Assembly: GCA_021789935.1 (NCBI GenBank)
Contig: JAJYIR010000004.1
Location: forward strand, 1-64,000
Length of the DNA: 64,000 nucleotides
Origin: Nitrospirota bacterium
GTDB lineage: Bacteria; Nitrospirota; Thermodesulfovibrionia; Thermodesulfovibrionales; JdFR-88
Direction: 5' to 3'
A model generated the notes under the pieces. The model saw only the letters and a list, made by a program, of their open reading frames with translations. It was not told the DNA's origin and searched no databases. This document shows, in pieces, positions 27,560 to 35,908 of this stretch. The stretch's first letter is position 1. Every line of letters begins with the position of its first letter. The translations under genes and the position numbers were made by a program.

Positions 27560-28366
27560 ATGAGGAAAATAAGGCTTTTGATCGAATATGACGGCACCCG
27601 ATATGCCGGATGGCAAAGCCAGAAGAAGATGCCCGTGTGTGCCGCGGGGCCCGGCATACGCACCATTCAGGAAGAGCTCGAAGACAAGATAAAGCGTCTC
27701 CTTAAACCGCAGGAGGTTTCCCTTGTCTGCGCCGGCAGGACGGACGCTGGTGTTCACGCCCTGGGACAAGTGGCCGCCTTCAGGGCGGGCGCCGGTTTCA
27801 CTCTTTCGCCCGATGTGGTAAAGAAAGCCCTGAACGCGATGCTTCCTGATGACATACGTATAACGGAGGCAGTAGATTGCCCGCCGGATTTCCATCCGCG
27901 GCATGACGCGTTCAAAAAGACCTATTTCTACCTTATGGCCCTGACTCCTTATCCGCCGGTCTTCATGAGGCGGTATTCGTGGGACATCCCATGGCGGATG
28001 GACATGGAGGCCATGAGGGACGCCTCCGCCTTAATTTTGGGCAAAAGGGATTTTTCTGCCTTCAGGGCCTCCGGATGCGGCTCAAAAACGCCGGTAAAAG
28101 AGATTTTTTCTGTTGAAATAGACAGGCTGGAAGAGGTCGGTTTTCTAACGGCTTCCTTTAAAGGGGAGTTTCTCAGGATAAGCCTCACTGCAGACGCTTT
28201 CCTCAGGCATATGTGCAGGAACATCGTGGGAACGCTGGTGCTGGTTGGAAGGGGCCGGATATCCCCGGAGGGCGTAGAGCAGATCATTGAATCCTGTGAC
28301 AGGAGGCTTGCGGGCCCCACCGCTCCAGCCCGCGGCCTCTTTCTTGAACGGGTTTTTTATACCTGA
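27560..28366 (+). CDS. truA: tRNA pseudouridine(38-40) synthase
   Basis: TruA isomerises uridines 38-40 in the anticodon stem-loop of tRNAs. The 268 residues start with the typical RLLIEYDGTRYAGWQ, and the catalytic Asp (about 62) lies in CAGRTDAGVHALGQV. Later blocks RHDAFKKTYFY and FLRHMCRNIVGTL match the family. The gene stands alone on the plus strand, ending 10 bp from the convergent dksA-like gene. The ATG at 27560 has no strong ribosome site. Confidence 0.97.
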   Translation: MRKIRLLIEYDGTRYAGWQSQKKMPVCAAGPGIRTIQEELEDKIKRLLKPQEVSLVCAGRTDAGVHALGQVAAFRAGAGFTLSPDVVKKALNAMLPDDIRITEAVDCPPDFHPRHDAFKKTYFYLMALTPYPPVFMRRYSWDIPWRMDMEAMRDASALILGKRDFSAFRASGCGSKTPVKEIFSVEIDRLEEVGFLTASFKGEFLRISLTADAFLRHMCRNIVGTLVLVGRGRISPEGVEQIIESCDRRLAGPTAPARGLFLERVFYT

Positions 28367-28376
28367 GGACGGTTTT

Positions 28377-28943
28377 TTAAAGGCCTGACTCCCGTTCCAT
28401 GGCCTCTATGACTTCACGCCTCTCCTGGTCCTCTTTGCAGAATATGGCAAAGGGCATAACCTTCAGCCTCTCGATATCTATCTCCTCGCCGCAATCCTCA
28501 CAAATGCCGTAAGTCCCCTCGGCAAGTTTTCTCAAAGCCTCATCGATCTTGGTAAGATTCTCGCGGTGAGTGCTTAACTGCTTGAAGCTTATGTCCTCGG
28601 AAAGGTCAACGACCGACCAGTCTCCGTCATCCAGAGCGGTTTCGACGATCTGCCTGTTTTCCCCGCTGATAATCCTGCTTATTTCCTTCTTTGCCTCACC
28701 CAAAATCGCATCTCTCTGCCTGAGCAGCTCTTTTCTCAGCCGGAACGTCCTGTCAGAGAGCATATCCTCTATCGCCTGCTTTTGTGCAGGCGTATACTGC
28801 TCAGGGGCCTCTTGTTTCGCAGCGGGCCTTTCCTTTGCCGCGGACTTTCTGGTTGCCGCAGCACCGGCAGGCTTGTTCTTTTCCGCGGGCTTTGGTGCGG
28901 GTGCGGACTTCGCTTTTGGCTTTTCGTCTTTCTTGGAGGGCAT
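28377..28943 (-). CDS. DksA/TraR-family zinc-finger protein with a changed fourth ligand
   Basis: DksA-type proteins bind the RNA polymerase secondary channel and adjust rRNA and amino-acid promoters with ppGpp. This 188-residue protein has a Lys/Ala/Pro-rich, probably disordered N-terminus (about 1-55), a coiled coil (about 60-135) and a C-terminal finger. The first pair is CEDC, but the second reads CKED, where family members usually have CxxC, so Asp replaces the fourth Cys. A zinc site with three Cys and one Asp, or loss of zinc, is possible. It is last in the rpsB operon, 2 bp after a 46-residue gene. Confidence 0.9.
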   Translation of the reverse strand: MPSKKDEKPKAKSAPAPKPAEKNKPAGAAATRKSAAKERPAAKQEAPEQYTPAQKQAIEDMLSDRTFRLRKELLRQRDAILGEAKKEISRIISGENRQIVETALDDGDWSVVDLSEDISFKQLSTHRENLTKIDEALRKLAEGTYGICEDCGEEIDIERLKVMPFAIFCKEDQERREVIEAMERESGL

Positions 28944-28945
28944 AT

Positions 28946-29086
28946 TTATTTTTTCTCCTGCCGCGCGGTGTCGTTCTCCTTGTATATTTCCTGTATGCTC
29001 TTTATCTTGATGCCGGCCTGCTGCAGCGCCTTCTGTATGTCTACGCCCTTTGCGTCCTCAACTTTAACCATGAAGTTGGATTTCAT
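28946..29086 (-). CDS. 46-residue small protein between frr and dksA
   Basis: A short frame reads MKSNFMVKVEDAKGVDIQKA and continues with an AGIKIKSIQEIYKE-like end, 46 residues in all. It starts 5 bp after frr and ends 2 bp before the dksA-like gene, both in the same direction. GGAGG at the end of frr provides a ribosome site 10 bp upstream. Codon use looks like its neighbours. The beta-strand/helix/beta-strand look (FMVKVED, then a helix, then IKIKSIQEIY) resembles half of an ACT- or PurS-like fold, but I do not recognise a family. Tight packing inside a ribosomal operon is the main support. Confidence 0.72.
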   Translation of the reverse strand: MKSNFMVKVEDAKGVDIQKALQQAGIKIKSIQEIYKENDTARQEKK

Positions 29087-29091
29087 GACCC

Positions 29092-29649
29092 TTAAACCTC
29101 CATTATCTCTTTTTCCTTTATATGCAACAGATCATCGACCTTCTTGATGTAGGCGTCCGTCATCTTCTGGACTTCGTCAATGGTCTTTTTAACTTCATCC
29201 TCGCTTATGTGCTGGTCCTTTTCAAGTTTCTTGACGTGCTCATTCATGTCCCTGCGGATGTTCCTCAACGCGACCTTTGTTTCTTCGGACCTTTTTTTCA
29301 CTATCTTCACAAGGTCCTTCCTGCGCTCCTCCGTCAGCGAAGGCACGGGAAGCCTTATTACTTTTCCATCATTGGCCGGCGTAAGGCCCAGGTCCGATTT
29401 CATAAGGGCCCGCTCTATCTCCGGAACCAGTTTCTGTTCCCAGGGCTGGATAAGTATGAGACGGCTGTCCGGAACGGAAAGGGCCGCGACCTGCTGAAGG
29501 GGAGTTGGCACATTGTAATAATCAACCATTACGCCCTCAAGCAGTGCCAGGGACGCCCTGCCCGTTCTGACGGAACCGAATTCCTTCCGCAGTGCCTCTA
29601 TTGCGCCGTCCATCTTGTGCTGCAGTTTGTCTTTCAGGGCTTTTTCCAT
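29092..29649 (-). CDS. frr: Ribosome recycling factor
   Basis: RRF, with EF-G, splits the post-termination ribosome so the subunits can be reused. It is 185 residues, the normal length. Recognisable blocks are the N-terminal helix with LRKEFGSVRTGRASLALLEGV, the YYNVPTPLQQVAALSVPDSR beta domain and the long C-terminal helices with IRRDMNEHVKKLEK and DEVKKTIDEVQKMTD. It follows pyrH by 63 bp in the standard rpsB-tsf-pyrH-frr order. Confidence 0.98.
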   Translation of the reverse strand: MEKALKDKLQHKMDGAIEALRKEFGSVRTGRASLALLEGVMVDYYNVPTPLQQVAALSVPDSRLILIQPWEQKLVPEIERALMKSDLGLTPANDGKVIRLPVPSLTEERRKDLVKIVKKRSEETKVALRNIRRDMNEHVKKLEKDQHISEDEVKKTIDEVQKMTDAYIKKVDDLLHIKEKEIMEV

Positions 29650-29712
29650 ATTAATTTTCCAGTGCCTTGTCCATTTTGTTCTTTCAGGGTTCTTTGTTTT
29701 TCGTTCCCCGCA

Positions 29713-30435
29713 TCACTCTATTATAGTGCCTATTTTTTTACCTGCAATAAGACCCGATATACTGCCCTTACCCTTGAGATTAAATACCACAATGGGCATA
29801 TGATTGTCCATACATAAAGTTATGGCGGTTGAGTCCATCACCTTGAGCCCTTTCTTTATCACATCAAGGTAGCTGATCCTGTCAAACTTCCTGGCCTTGG
29901 GGTCCTTCACCGGGTCCGCAGTGTAGACACCGTCCACCTTGGTGGCCTTGCAGATAACGTCAGCTCCGATTTCCATGGCCCTCAGAGCGGCGGCCGTATC
30001 TGTGGTGAAATAAGGGTTCCCCGTTCCGGCCGCGAAGATGACAACCCGGCCTTTTTCAAGGTGCCTTACGGCCCGCCTTCTTATATAGGGTTCGGCAAGC
30101 TCGCGCATCTCTATTGCGGTCTGGACCCTCGTGGGTATGTTCCGCTTCTCGAGCGCGTTCTGTACGGCAAGCGAATTTATTACAGTGGCCAGCATGCCCA
30201 TGTAATCCGCCGAAGAGCGCTCAATGCCCTGCGCCGCGGCCTCGACGCCCCTGAATATATTGCCCCCGCCTATGACGAGGGCCAGCTGCGCGCCTGACTT
30301 TACCGCCTGGCCTATCTCACGGGCTATGAAGTCCACCGTGTCAGGGTCTATGCCATATGTCCGGCCGCCCATCAGGGCCTCGCCGGAGAGTTTTATCAGC
30401 AGGCGGTTGAAAACCCTATTTTGCTGTTTCGCCAA
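29713..30435 (-). CDS. pyrH: UMP kinase
   Basis: This cytoplasmic kinase phosphorylates UMP to UDP and is allosterically controlled in bacteria. It belongs to the amino-acid kinase fold. The 240 residues contain [22 protein letters not shown], the [19 protein letters not shown] nucleotide-site segment and the [13 protein letters not shown] block. It overlaps the end of tsf by 20 bp, and frr follows. Confidence 0.98.
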   Translation of the reverse strand: MAKQQNRVFNRLLIKLSGEALMGGRTYGIDPDTVDFIAREIGQAVKSGAQLALVIGGGNIFRGVEAAAQGIERSSADYMGMLATVINSLAVQNALEKRNIPTRVQTAIEMRELAEPYIRRRAVRHLEKGRVVIFAAGTGNPYFTTDTAAALRAMEIGADVICKATKVDGVYTADPVKDPKARKFDRISYLDVIKKGLKVMDSTAITLCMDNHMPIVVFNLKGKGSISGLIAGKKIGTIIE

Positions 30436-31012
30436 GCTGGTACCTTGTAAAACGCCTTACCAGGATATTTTCGCCGACCTTGGCCACCTTTTCGGTGATA
30501 AGGTCCTTTATCTTCTTTTTACCCTCCGGGTCCTTTACGAATATCTGGTCCGGAAGGCATATCTCTTCATAAAATTTTTCGAGCTTGCCCTGGATTATCT
30601 TTTCCACAACGTGCCCGGGCTTTCCCTGGACCTGGGTTTTATAGATTTCCGTCTCCCTGTCGATGATCTCCTGGGGGACTTCCTCTCTTTGCAGGTAGGT
30701 GGGGCTGGCTGCGGCAATATGCATTGCTATGTCCTTCACGAGCTCCCTGAAGTCATCGGTGCGGGCGACAAAGTCCGTCTCGCAGTTCACCTCTATAAGG
30801 ACACCTATCTTGTCCATGTGAATGTAAGACGTCACCAGGCCCTGAGAGGCCGTGCGCGCCGCTTTTTTCTGCGCAGTGGCTATGCCCTTACGCCTGAGGG
30901 CGTCCAGGGCTTTTTCCATGTCGCCGCCGGTTTCCTCCAGGGCCTTCTTGCACTCCATCATGCCGGCGCCCGTCTTTTCTCTAAGGTTCCTGACCAGCTC
31001 GGCGGTGATCAT
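30416..31012 (-). CDS. tsf: Translation elongation factor Ts, short form
   Basis: EF-Ts exchanges GDP for GTP on EF-Tu. It is 198 residues, the compact form with a single core repeat found in several phyla rather than the 280-residue enterobacterial form. The UBA-like N-terminus reads [19 protein letters not shown], and the EF-Tu contact block reads [25 protein letters not shown]. It overlaps rpsB by ATGA-like spacing and pyrH at its 3' end. Confidence 0.98.
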   Translation of the reverse strand: MITAELVRNLREKTGAGMMECKKALEETGGDMEKALDALRRKGIATAQKKAARTASQGLVTSYIHMDKIGVLIEVNCETDFVARTDDFRELVKDIAMHIAAASPTYLQREEVPQEIIDRETEIYKTQVQGKPGHVVEKIIQGKLEKFYEEICLPDQIFVKDPEGKKKIKDLITEKVAKVGENILVRRFTRYQLGETAK

Positions 31013-31821
31013 TGGGGCGCCCCCTCACTGGCTGGAGCAGCCGCCTCCGCCGGCGCCTGCGCGGGCGCTTCAACGGACTCGGTAACCGCTATCTTTTCCT
31101 CTATCTTGGATTCCTCGGTCTTCTCCGCAGTCTTCTTGTTGTATATGTCCCGGCCTGCGATAACAGCCTCGGCCATCTTGGAGGATATCAGCGTTATCGC
31201 CCTTATGGCGTCATCGTTCCCAGGTATTACATAATCAATCTCGTCGGGGTCGCAGTTGGTATCAACGATCGCGACGCACGGAATGGAGAGTTTCTTTACC
31301 TCGGCAACCACTATCCTTTCCTTCCGGGGGTCCACGATAAAGACGGCGCCGGGAATAGCGGGCATGTCCTTTATGCCGCTGAGGTATTTATCCAGTTTGC
31401 CGCGCTCCTTCTCAAGCCGCGATATCTCTTTCTTTGTAAGCCGGTTATAAGTGCCATCCTCCCGCATCGTCTCCAGCTTCCTGAGCCTCTCGATGCTCTT
31501 CTTGATGGTCTTGAAATTGGTGAGCATGCCGCCCAGCCAGCGCTGGTTCACAAAGTACGCGCCGGCCTTTTTGGCCTCTTCCGCTATCGAATCCTGGGCC
31601 TGCTTCTTCGTGCCCACAAACAGGATGGGCTGGTTGGTTGCAGCCACTTCCCTTATGAAATTGTAGGCCGCCTCAAGCCCTTTCAGGGTCTTCTGGAGGT
31701 CTATTATGTAGATGCCGTTTCTCTCGCCGAAGATGTAACGTTTCATCTTCGGGTTCCACCTCTTGACCTGATGTCCAAAATGGACGCCGGCCTCAAGGAG
31801 CTCCTTCATTGTAGCTACCAT
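31009..31821 (-). CDS. rpsB: 30S ribosomal protein S2
   Basis: S2 is a late-assembling protein of the small subunit. The 270 residues open with the family start [41 protein letters not shown], and contain the conserved ALFIVD-like [33 protein letters not shown] segment. About 30 C-terminal residues are Ala/Pro/Glu-rich and probably disordered, an extension seen in some phyla. A GGAGG-type ribosome site precedes the ATG. It heads the rpsB-tsf-pyrH-frr-small ORF-dksA operon. Confidence 0.98.
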   Translation of the reverse strand: MVATMKELLEAGVHFGHQVKRWNPKMKRYIFGERNGIYIIDLQKTLKGLEAAYNFIREVAATNQPILFVGTKKQAQDSIAEEAKKAGAYFVNQRWLGGMLTNFKTIKKSIERLRKLETMREDGTYNRLTKKEISRLEKERGKLDKYLSGIKDMPAIPGAVFIVDPRKERIVVAEVKKLSIPCVAIVDTNCDPDEIDYVIPGNDDAIRAITLISSKMAEAVIAGRDIYNKKTAEKTEESKIEEKIAVTESVEAPAQAPAEAAAPASEGAPQ

Positions 31822-31865
31822 TTCTTTTACTCCTCCTTAACGGTTTTTTCCTCCGCCCTCGTCCC

Positions 31866-31885
31866 GGTACCCCTTAAAGGGGACC
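31866..31885 (-). promoter_or_regulatory. Hairpin in the rpsB leader
   Basis: On the minus strand GGTCCCC and GGGGTACC pair around a five-base loop (one bulged T), with outer CCC/GGG pairing possible. It lies about 45-65 bp upstream of rpsB and is not followed by a T tract, so it is a leader structure rather than a terminator. Autoregulation by S2 is known for rpsB leaders in other bacteria; the match here is only positional. Confidence 0.3.
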
Positions 31886-32000
31886 AGCCCGGGTACGTTT
31901 TTGCAGGCGTGTGTAAGTTAGCTTAATACTCTAGCATGTAACCCTCCTTTTTACAAGATTAATTAAGGGTTTTACTTTATGCCCGCCGCTTGCCGCTTCA

Positions 32001-32009
32001 TGTTAAAAT
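32001..32009 (+). promoter_or_regulatory. Extended -10 placed for a leaderless mqnB mRNA
   Basis: TGTTAAAAT ends 7 bases before the ATG at 32017. Transcription would begin at or beside the A of this ATG. No ribosome site precedes the gene, which supports a leaderless message. No clear -35 box is present, as expected for an extended -10 promoter. Confidence 0.45.
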
Positions 32010-32016
32010 CATCGTC

Positions 32017-32757
32017 ATGATAGGGCTCATATCATCCGTCGCCTTCGAGGCCGGCCTTATAACAGCACAGCTTAAAGGGGAAAAAATCCCGCGCCCGGCC
32101 TTAGGCCACATTGCTGAAGGCTCTATAGGCGAAAAGCGTGCGGCCTTCATATGTTCCGGCATCGGCGCCGCGAATGCGGCCCGCGCCGTTGCCATCCTGG
32201 CGGAGAGAAAAAAGCCGGCGGCCATAATCTTTTTTGGCATTGGGGGCGCATACCCCTCCTCCGGCCTCCAGAAAGGCGGCCTGGCCGCAGCAGAGATGGA
32301 AATCTACGCCGATTGCGGCCTTTGGGCGGGAGGGAAAACCGGAAGACCGGCTCTGCCGGATACGAGGGGGCCAAAAGGCGGATTTGAGGCGCTTGGTTTT
32401 CCGCTTCTTAAAATGGGCAAAAAGGAATATTTTGACAGTTTCCCCCTGGACAAGATTCTCCTTGCGAAGGCAAAAAAACAAAAAAGCATGTCCAGCCTTG
32501 CTACCGGGGCGTTCCTCACCGTATGCGCCACTGGGAGGCCAGCCGCAATGGCAGCGCGGCTGGGCGAAAGATACGGGGCCATCGTGGAGAACATGGAGGG
32601 GGCTGCGGCCGCTCAAACGGCCCTGTTCTATGGCATACCGCTTCTTGAAATAAGAGGCATAAGCAATATCACTGGCGAGCCTCCCTCAAAATGGCTCAAG
32701 GAAGAGGCTGCGGCGGTCTGCCAGGAGGCTGTGCTAAAAATCCTGCAGGTCCTTTAA
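32017..32757 (+). CDS. mqnB: Futalosine hydrolase
   Basis: MqnB splits futalosine into dehypoxanthine futalosine and hypoxanthine, a step in the alternative menaquinone pathway. The protein (246 residues from the ATG at 32017) has the purine nucleoside phosphorylase fold, with SGIGAANAARA, FFGIGGAYPSSGL, and the VENMEGAAAAQTALFYGIPLLEIRGISN active-site block where the catalytic acid lies. A frame from a TTG at 31990 is longer but contains the likely promoter and is rejected. A related 5'-methylthioadenosine nucleosidase is the alternative, though the sequence blocks favour MqnB. Its 3' end overlaps thiE, convergent, by 24 bp. Confidence 0.85.
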   Translation: MIGLISSVAFEAGLITAQLKGEKIPRPALGHIAEGSIGEKRAAFICSGIGAANAARAVAILAERKKPAAIIFFGIGGAYPSSGLQKGGLAAAEMEIYADCGLWAGGKTGRPALPDTRGPKGGFEALGFPLLKMGKKEYFDSFPLDKILLAKAKKQKSMSSLATGAFLTVCATGRPAAMAARLGERYGAIVENMEGAAAAQTALFYGIPLLEIRGISNITGEPPSKWLKEEAAAVCQEAVLKILQVL

Positions 32758-33435
32758 AACTTCCAGAAACCTTTTGGCGTTCTCCCGGATGTCCCCGGTA
32801 TATATCGCGCTGGAGACAGCCACTGCACCGGCCCCGGCGTCAATAGCATCCCTGGCGTTTTGCAGGGTGATGCCGCCGATGGCGACGACGGGTATTTTTA
32901 CGGTCTTGCAGACCTCCGCAAGCGCCGGTATCCCTTTTGCCGGGCCCGCATCTTTTGTGACGGTCCGGCAGACGGGACCAAAGCCTATGTAATCCGCACC
33001 GCCGCGCCAGGCTGCCTCCGCCTGCGCCATGTCGTGAGTGGATATCCCTACAAGTTTCCCGCCTAAAATAAGCCGGGCCTCTTTCAGCGGCAGGTCATCC
33101 TGCCCAAGGTGCACACCGTCCGAACCCGATGCGATGGCAACGTCCGCGTAATCGTTTATTATCAGGGCCGCCCCCTGTTCGCGCGCAAGCCCGCTCAAAT
33201 AAAGTGACGCCTCCCACACCTCTCTGCGGGAGGCGTCTTTCATCCTCAGCTGCACCCACTTTATGCCCGCCTCAAGGGCCGCCCGCGCCTGACCGGCCGC
33301 TCCGAGGCCGCAACGGGACGGCTCGCCGGTAAGGAAGCATAATCCTCCAAAATACAGGGCGGTTTTTTTGAGTTTTCCGCCGGTCTGCTGTTTTTTGTTT
33401 TTATCGATTGTAATAGCTGGGGCCTTTCCCGGCAA
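32734..33435 (-). CDS. thiE: Thiamine-phosphate synthase
   Basis: ThiE joins the pyrimidine pyrophosphate and thiazole phosphate to make thiamine phosphate. The TIM-barrel motifs are present: WVQLRMKDASRRE, LIINDYADVAIASGSDGVHLGQDDLP, IGFGPVCRTVTKD and IPVVAIGGI. The N-terminus is uncertain: the frame begins with a TTG at 33435 and carries about 25 Lys-rich residues not typical of the family, and no ATG occurs before the first barrel strand. Its product is the cofactor of acetolactate synthase. It follows accC by 51 bp in the same direction. Confidence 0.93.
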   Translation of the reverse strand: MPGKAPAITIDKNKKQQTGGKLKKTALYFGGLCFLTGEPSRCGLGAAGQARAALEAGIKWVQLRMKDASRREVWEASLYLSGLAREQGAALIINDYADVAIASGSDGVHLGQDDLPLKEARLILGGKLVGISTHDMAQAEAAWRGGADYIGFGPVCRTVTKDAGPAKGIPALAEVCKTVKIPVVAIGGITLQNARDAIDAGAGAVAVSSAIYTGDIRENAKRFLEVLKDLQDF

Positions 33436-33486
33436 ACCGGCGGGTCTGGGTCATAAAAAGCCTGCTTTTTTATTTTTTGCCTTACA

Positions 33487-34830
33487 TCAAGCGGCCGGAT
33501 TATTGAGCCTGTCTATGAACCCGGTATCTATCCTGCCTTCTATGAAGTCCTTGTTTTCAAGCACCCGCTTGTGAAAAGGTATCGTGGTCTTGATCCCCTC
33601 GATAACAAATTCATCCAGTGCGCGCCTCATGCGGGCGATGGCTTCCTGCCTGTTGCTGCCGTAAGCAATAAGTTTGGCTATCAGGGAATCGTAATGGGAA
33701 GGCACTGTCCAGCCGCAATACGCGGCAGTGTCCACCCTGATTCCAGGGCCTCCGGGCTGGTGCATGAACTCTATTTTCCCCGGGCAGGGGATGAAGCGGT
33801 CCGGGTCTTCCGCGTTTATCCTGCATTCTATGGCGGCCCCCCTCGGCTTGAACACCTTTTTTGCCGTGATGGGCTGGCCCGACGCAAGGAGTATCTGCTG
33901 TTTTACCAGGTCCATGCCCATGACCATCTCCGTTACGGGATGTTCAACCTGCACCCTTGTGTTGAACTCCATGAAATAGACTTCCTCTTCAGGGGTGACG
34001 ATGAACTCCACAGTCCCTATGTTCCTGTACTTGATCGCCCTGGCCGCCTTGATAGCCAGTTCACCCAGGCGTTTGCGCAGCTTCTCCGTCACGAAACATG
34101 AAGGGGCTTCCTCGATGAGCTTCTGGTGCCTGCGCTGAATGGAGCACTCCCGTTCGCCAAGGTGGATGATCCGCCCCTTGGAGTCCGCAAGAACCTGCAC
34201 CTCTATATGCCTTACGTTGCGCAAATATTTTTCAATGTACAGCTCCGAGGAGCCAAAGGCGGCAAGCGCCTCTCTTTGGGCCATGAAAAAGGCATCCTGT
34301 ATCTCTTCTTCGTTGTTGATTATCTTCATACCCCTGCCCCCGCCTCCCATTGAAGCCTTGATGATGGCAGGGAAACCTATCTTTTTGGCGATCTTCACGG
34401 CGGAGTCGGTGCCGCTCAGCGGCCCGTCGCTGCCTGGCACCACCGGGACCCCCCTTCTTTTCATCACCTGCTTGGCCTTGGACTTGTCACCGCCAAGCCG
34501 GATGTTCTCTGGCGTAGGGCCTATAAAGGCAATGCCCGAAGCGGCGCACGCCTCGGCAAACTGGGGGTTCTCGGAAAGAAATCCGTAGCCGGGATGTATG
34601 GCCTCTGAATCCGTTATCTCGGCAGTGGTCAGTATGGCGGGAACATTCAAGTAACTCTGTTCGGCGGAGGCAGGACCTATACAGATGGTTTCATCCGCAA
34701 GCCTCACATGCATATTTGTCTTGTCCGCCTCGGAATAAACGGCCACTGTGCGTATGCCAAGCTCACGGCATGCCCTTATCACCCGGACCGCTATTTCTCC
34801 CCGGTTTGCAATGAGTATCTTTTTGAACAT
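33487..34830 (-). CDS. accC: Acetyl-CoA carboxylase, biotin carboxylase subunit
   Basis: This subunit carboxylates biotin on the carrier protein at the expense of ATP, the first half of malonyl-CoA formation. The 447 residues begin FKKILIANRGEIAVRVIRAC and contain the ATP-grasp region with MGGGGRGMKI, ECSIQRRHQKLIEEAPS and EFIVTPEEEVYFMEFNTRVQVEHPVTE. The length is normal. It is 25 bp downstream of accB. Its partner needs biotin; bioD lies about 14 kb away. Confidence 0.98.
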   Translation of the reverse strand: MFKKILIANRGEIAVRVIRACRELGIRTVAVYSEADKTNMHVRLADETICIGPASAEQSYLNVPAILTTAEITDSEAIHPGYGFLSENPQFAEACAASGIAFIGPTPENIRLGGDKSKAKQVMKRRGVPVVPGSDGPLSGTDSAVKIAKKIGFPAIIKASMGGGGRGMKIINNEEEIQDAFFMAQREALAAFGSSELYIEKYLRNVRHIEVQVLADSKGRIIHLGERECSIQRRHQKLIEEAPSCFVTEKLRKRLGELAIKAARAIKYRNIGTVEFIVTPEEEVYFMEFNTRVQVEHPVTEMVMGMDLVKQQILLASGQPITAKKVFKPRGAAIECRINAEDPDRFIPCPGKIEFMHQPGGPGIRVDTAAYCGWTVPSHYDSLIAKLIAYGSNRQEAIARMRRALDEFVIEGIKTTIPFHKRVLENKDFIEGRIDTGFIDRLNNPAA

Positions 34831-34855
34831 TTTATTTTATTTTATTTTCTCTTTT

Positions 34856-35296
34856 TTATACCGAGGGTTCTATCAGGAAGAGGGGTTCCCCGTATTCGAC
34901 AGGCTGGCCATTTTCGACAAGCGCCTTTACGATCACCCCGTCCGCTTCGGACTCGATTTCGTTCATGAGCTTCATCGCTTCCACGATACAGAGCACCTGG
35001 CCTTTTTTCACAATGGTGCCCACCTCCACAAAGGCCGGGGCCTCCGGCGAAGATGCCCTGTAAAAAGTCCCTACCAGCGGGGCCGTTACCGTCACCAGGC
35101 GCTCAGTGCCGGCCTCCTCCACATGTTTTAACTGCGGAGGGGCGGCAGGCCCCGGCCCCTGCTGCGGCATTTCTATGGCAGCGTAGAACCTGCCGCGCGT
35201 TATTTTTACCTTGGATCCTTCCTTCTCCAGCTCCAGTTCCGTTACATCGGTTTCCTTGAGCAGTTCAAGAAGGGCCTTTATGTCCTCGATCTCCAT
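34856..35296 (-). CDS. accB: Biotin carboxyl carrier protein of acetyl-CoA carboxylase
   Basis: AccB carries biotin between the carboxylase and transferase subunits. The 146 residues have an N-terminal dimerisation part, an Ala/Pro/Gln linker (about 44-58), and a C-terminal biotinyl domain with EAMKLMNEI, the Lys at about 109 being biotinylated. The usual thumb-like insert precedes it (APLVGTFYRASSPEAPAFVEVG). It abuts efp directly and accC follows. Confidence 0.98.
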   Translation of the reverse strand: MEIEDIKALLELLKETDVTELELEKEGSKVKITRGRFYAAIEMPQQGPGPAAPPQLKHVEEAGTERLVTVTAPLVGTFYRASSPEAPAFVEVGTIVKKGQVLCIVEAMKLMNEIESEADGVIVKALVENGQPVEYGEPLFLIEPSV

Positions 35297-35857
35297 TTAC
35301 TTGACCCTTTCGACGTATTCCCCGGTCCTCGTGTCAACCCGGATAGTGTCCCCCACGTTTATGTGAAAAGGGACTTTTATGGTGGCCCCCGTTTCAAGCT
35401 TGGCGGGTTTGTATCCTCCGGCGGCGGTGTCCCCCTTGAAACCCGGTTCGGCCTCCGCGATCTGCAGCACCACAAAGGTAGGCAGTTCCACCCCTATCGG
35501 AAGGCCTTTGTATGAGAGGACAGCTGCAACCGTGTTTTCTTTTAGAAACAACCTTGCGTCACCCAGCTGCGCCTCGGTGAAGGGCAGCTGCTCATAACTT
35601 TCCGTGTCCATAAAATAATATAACCCGTCCTGGAAATACAGGTACTGCATCGTCTTTTGCTCCAGTTCCGGCCGGTCGAATTTCTCACCGGAACGGAACG
35701 TGTCTTCCAGGACATTTCCGGTTTTCAGGCTTTTCATTTTGGTCCGTATCACGGCTCCGCCGCGGCCCATCTTCACGTGCTGGAAATCGACTATCTCGCA
35801 AGGCTCGCCCTTATAAACTATCTTCATCCCTTTTCTGAAATCACTGGTGGAAATCAA
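35297..35857 (-). CDS. efp: Elongation factor P with Arg at the loop tip
   Basis: EF-P relieves ribosomes stalled on polyproline. The 186 residues form the three usual barrels (KOW, OB, C-terminal). The modified loop between strands of domain I reads VKMGRGGAVIR, with Arg at position 32 where E. coli-type EF-P has the modified Lys (GKG). Arg at this place is known from EarP-type EF-P, where it is rhamnosylated; no earP is present in this window. The order pepP-efp-accB-accC is common in bacteria. Confidence 0.97.
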   Translation of the reverse strand: MISTSDFRKGMKIVYKGEPCEIVDFQHVKMGRGGAVIRTKMKSLKTGNVLEDTFRSGEKFDRPELEQKTMQYLYFQDGLYYFMDTESYEQLPFTEAQLGDARLFLKENTVAAVLSYKGLPIGVELPTFVVLQIAEAEPGFKGDTAAGGYKPAKLETGATIKVPFHINVGDTIRVDTRTGEYVERVK

Positions 35858-35908
35858 GTCTTATGGAACCTCCCCGAATCTTTTTTGAAAATGTTGAGAA
35901 CAAAAAAA

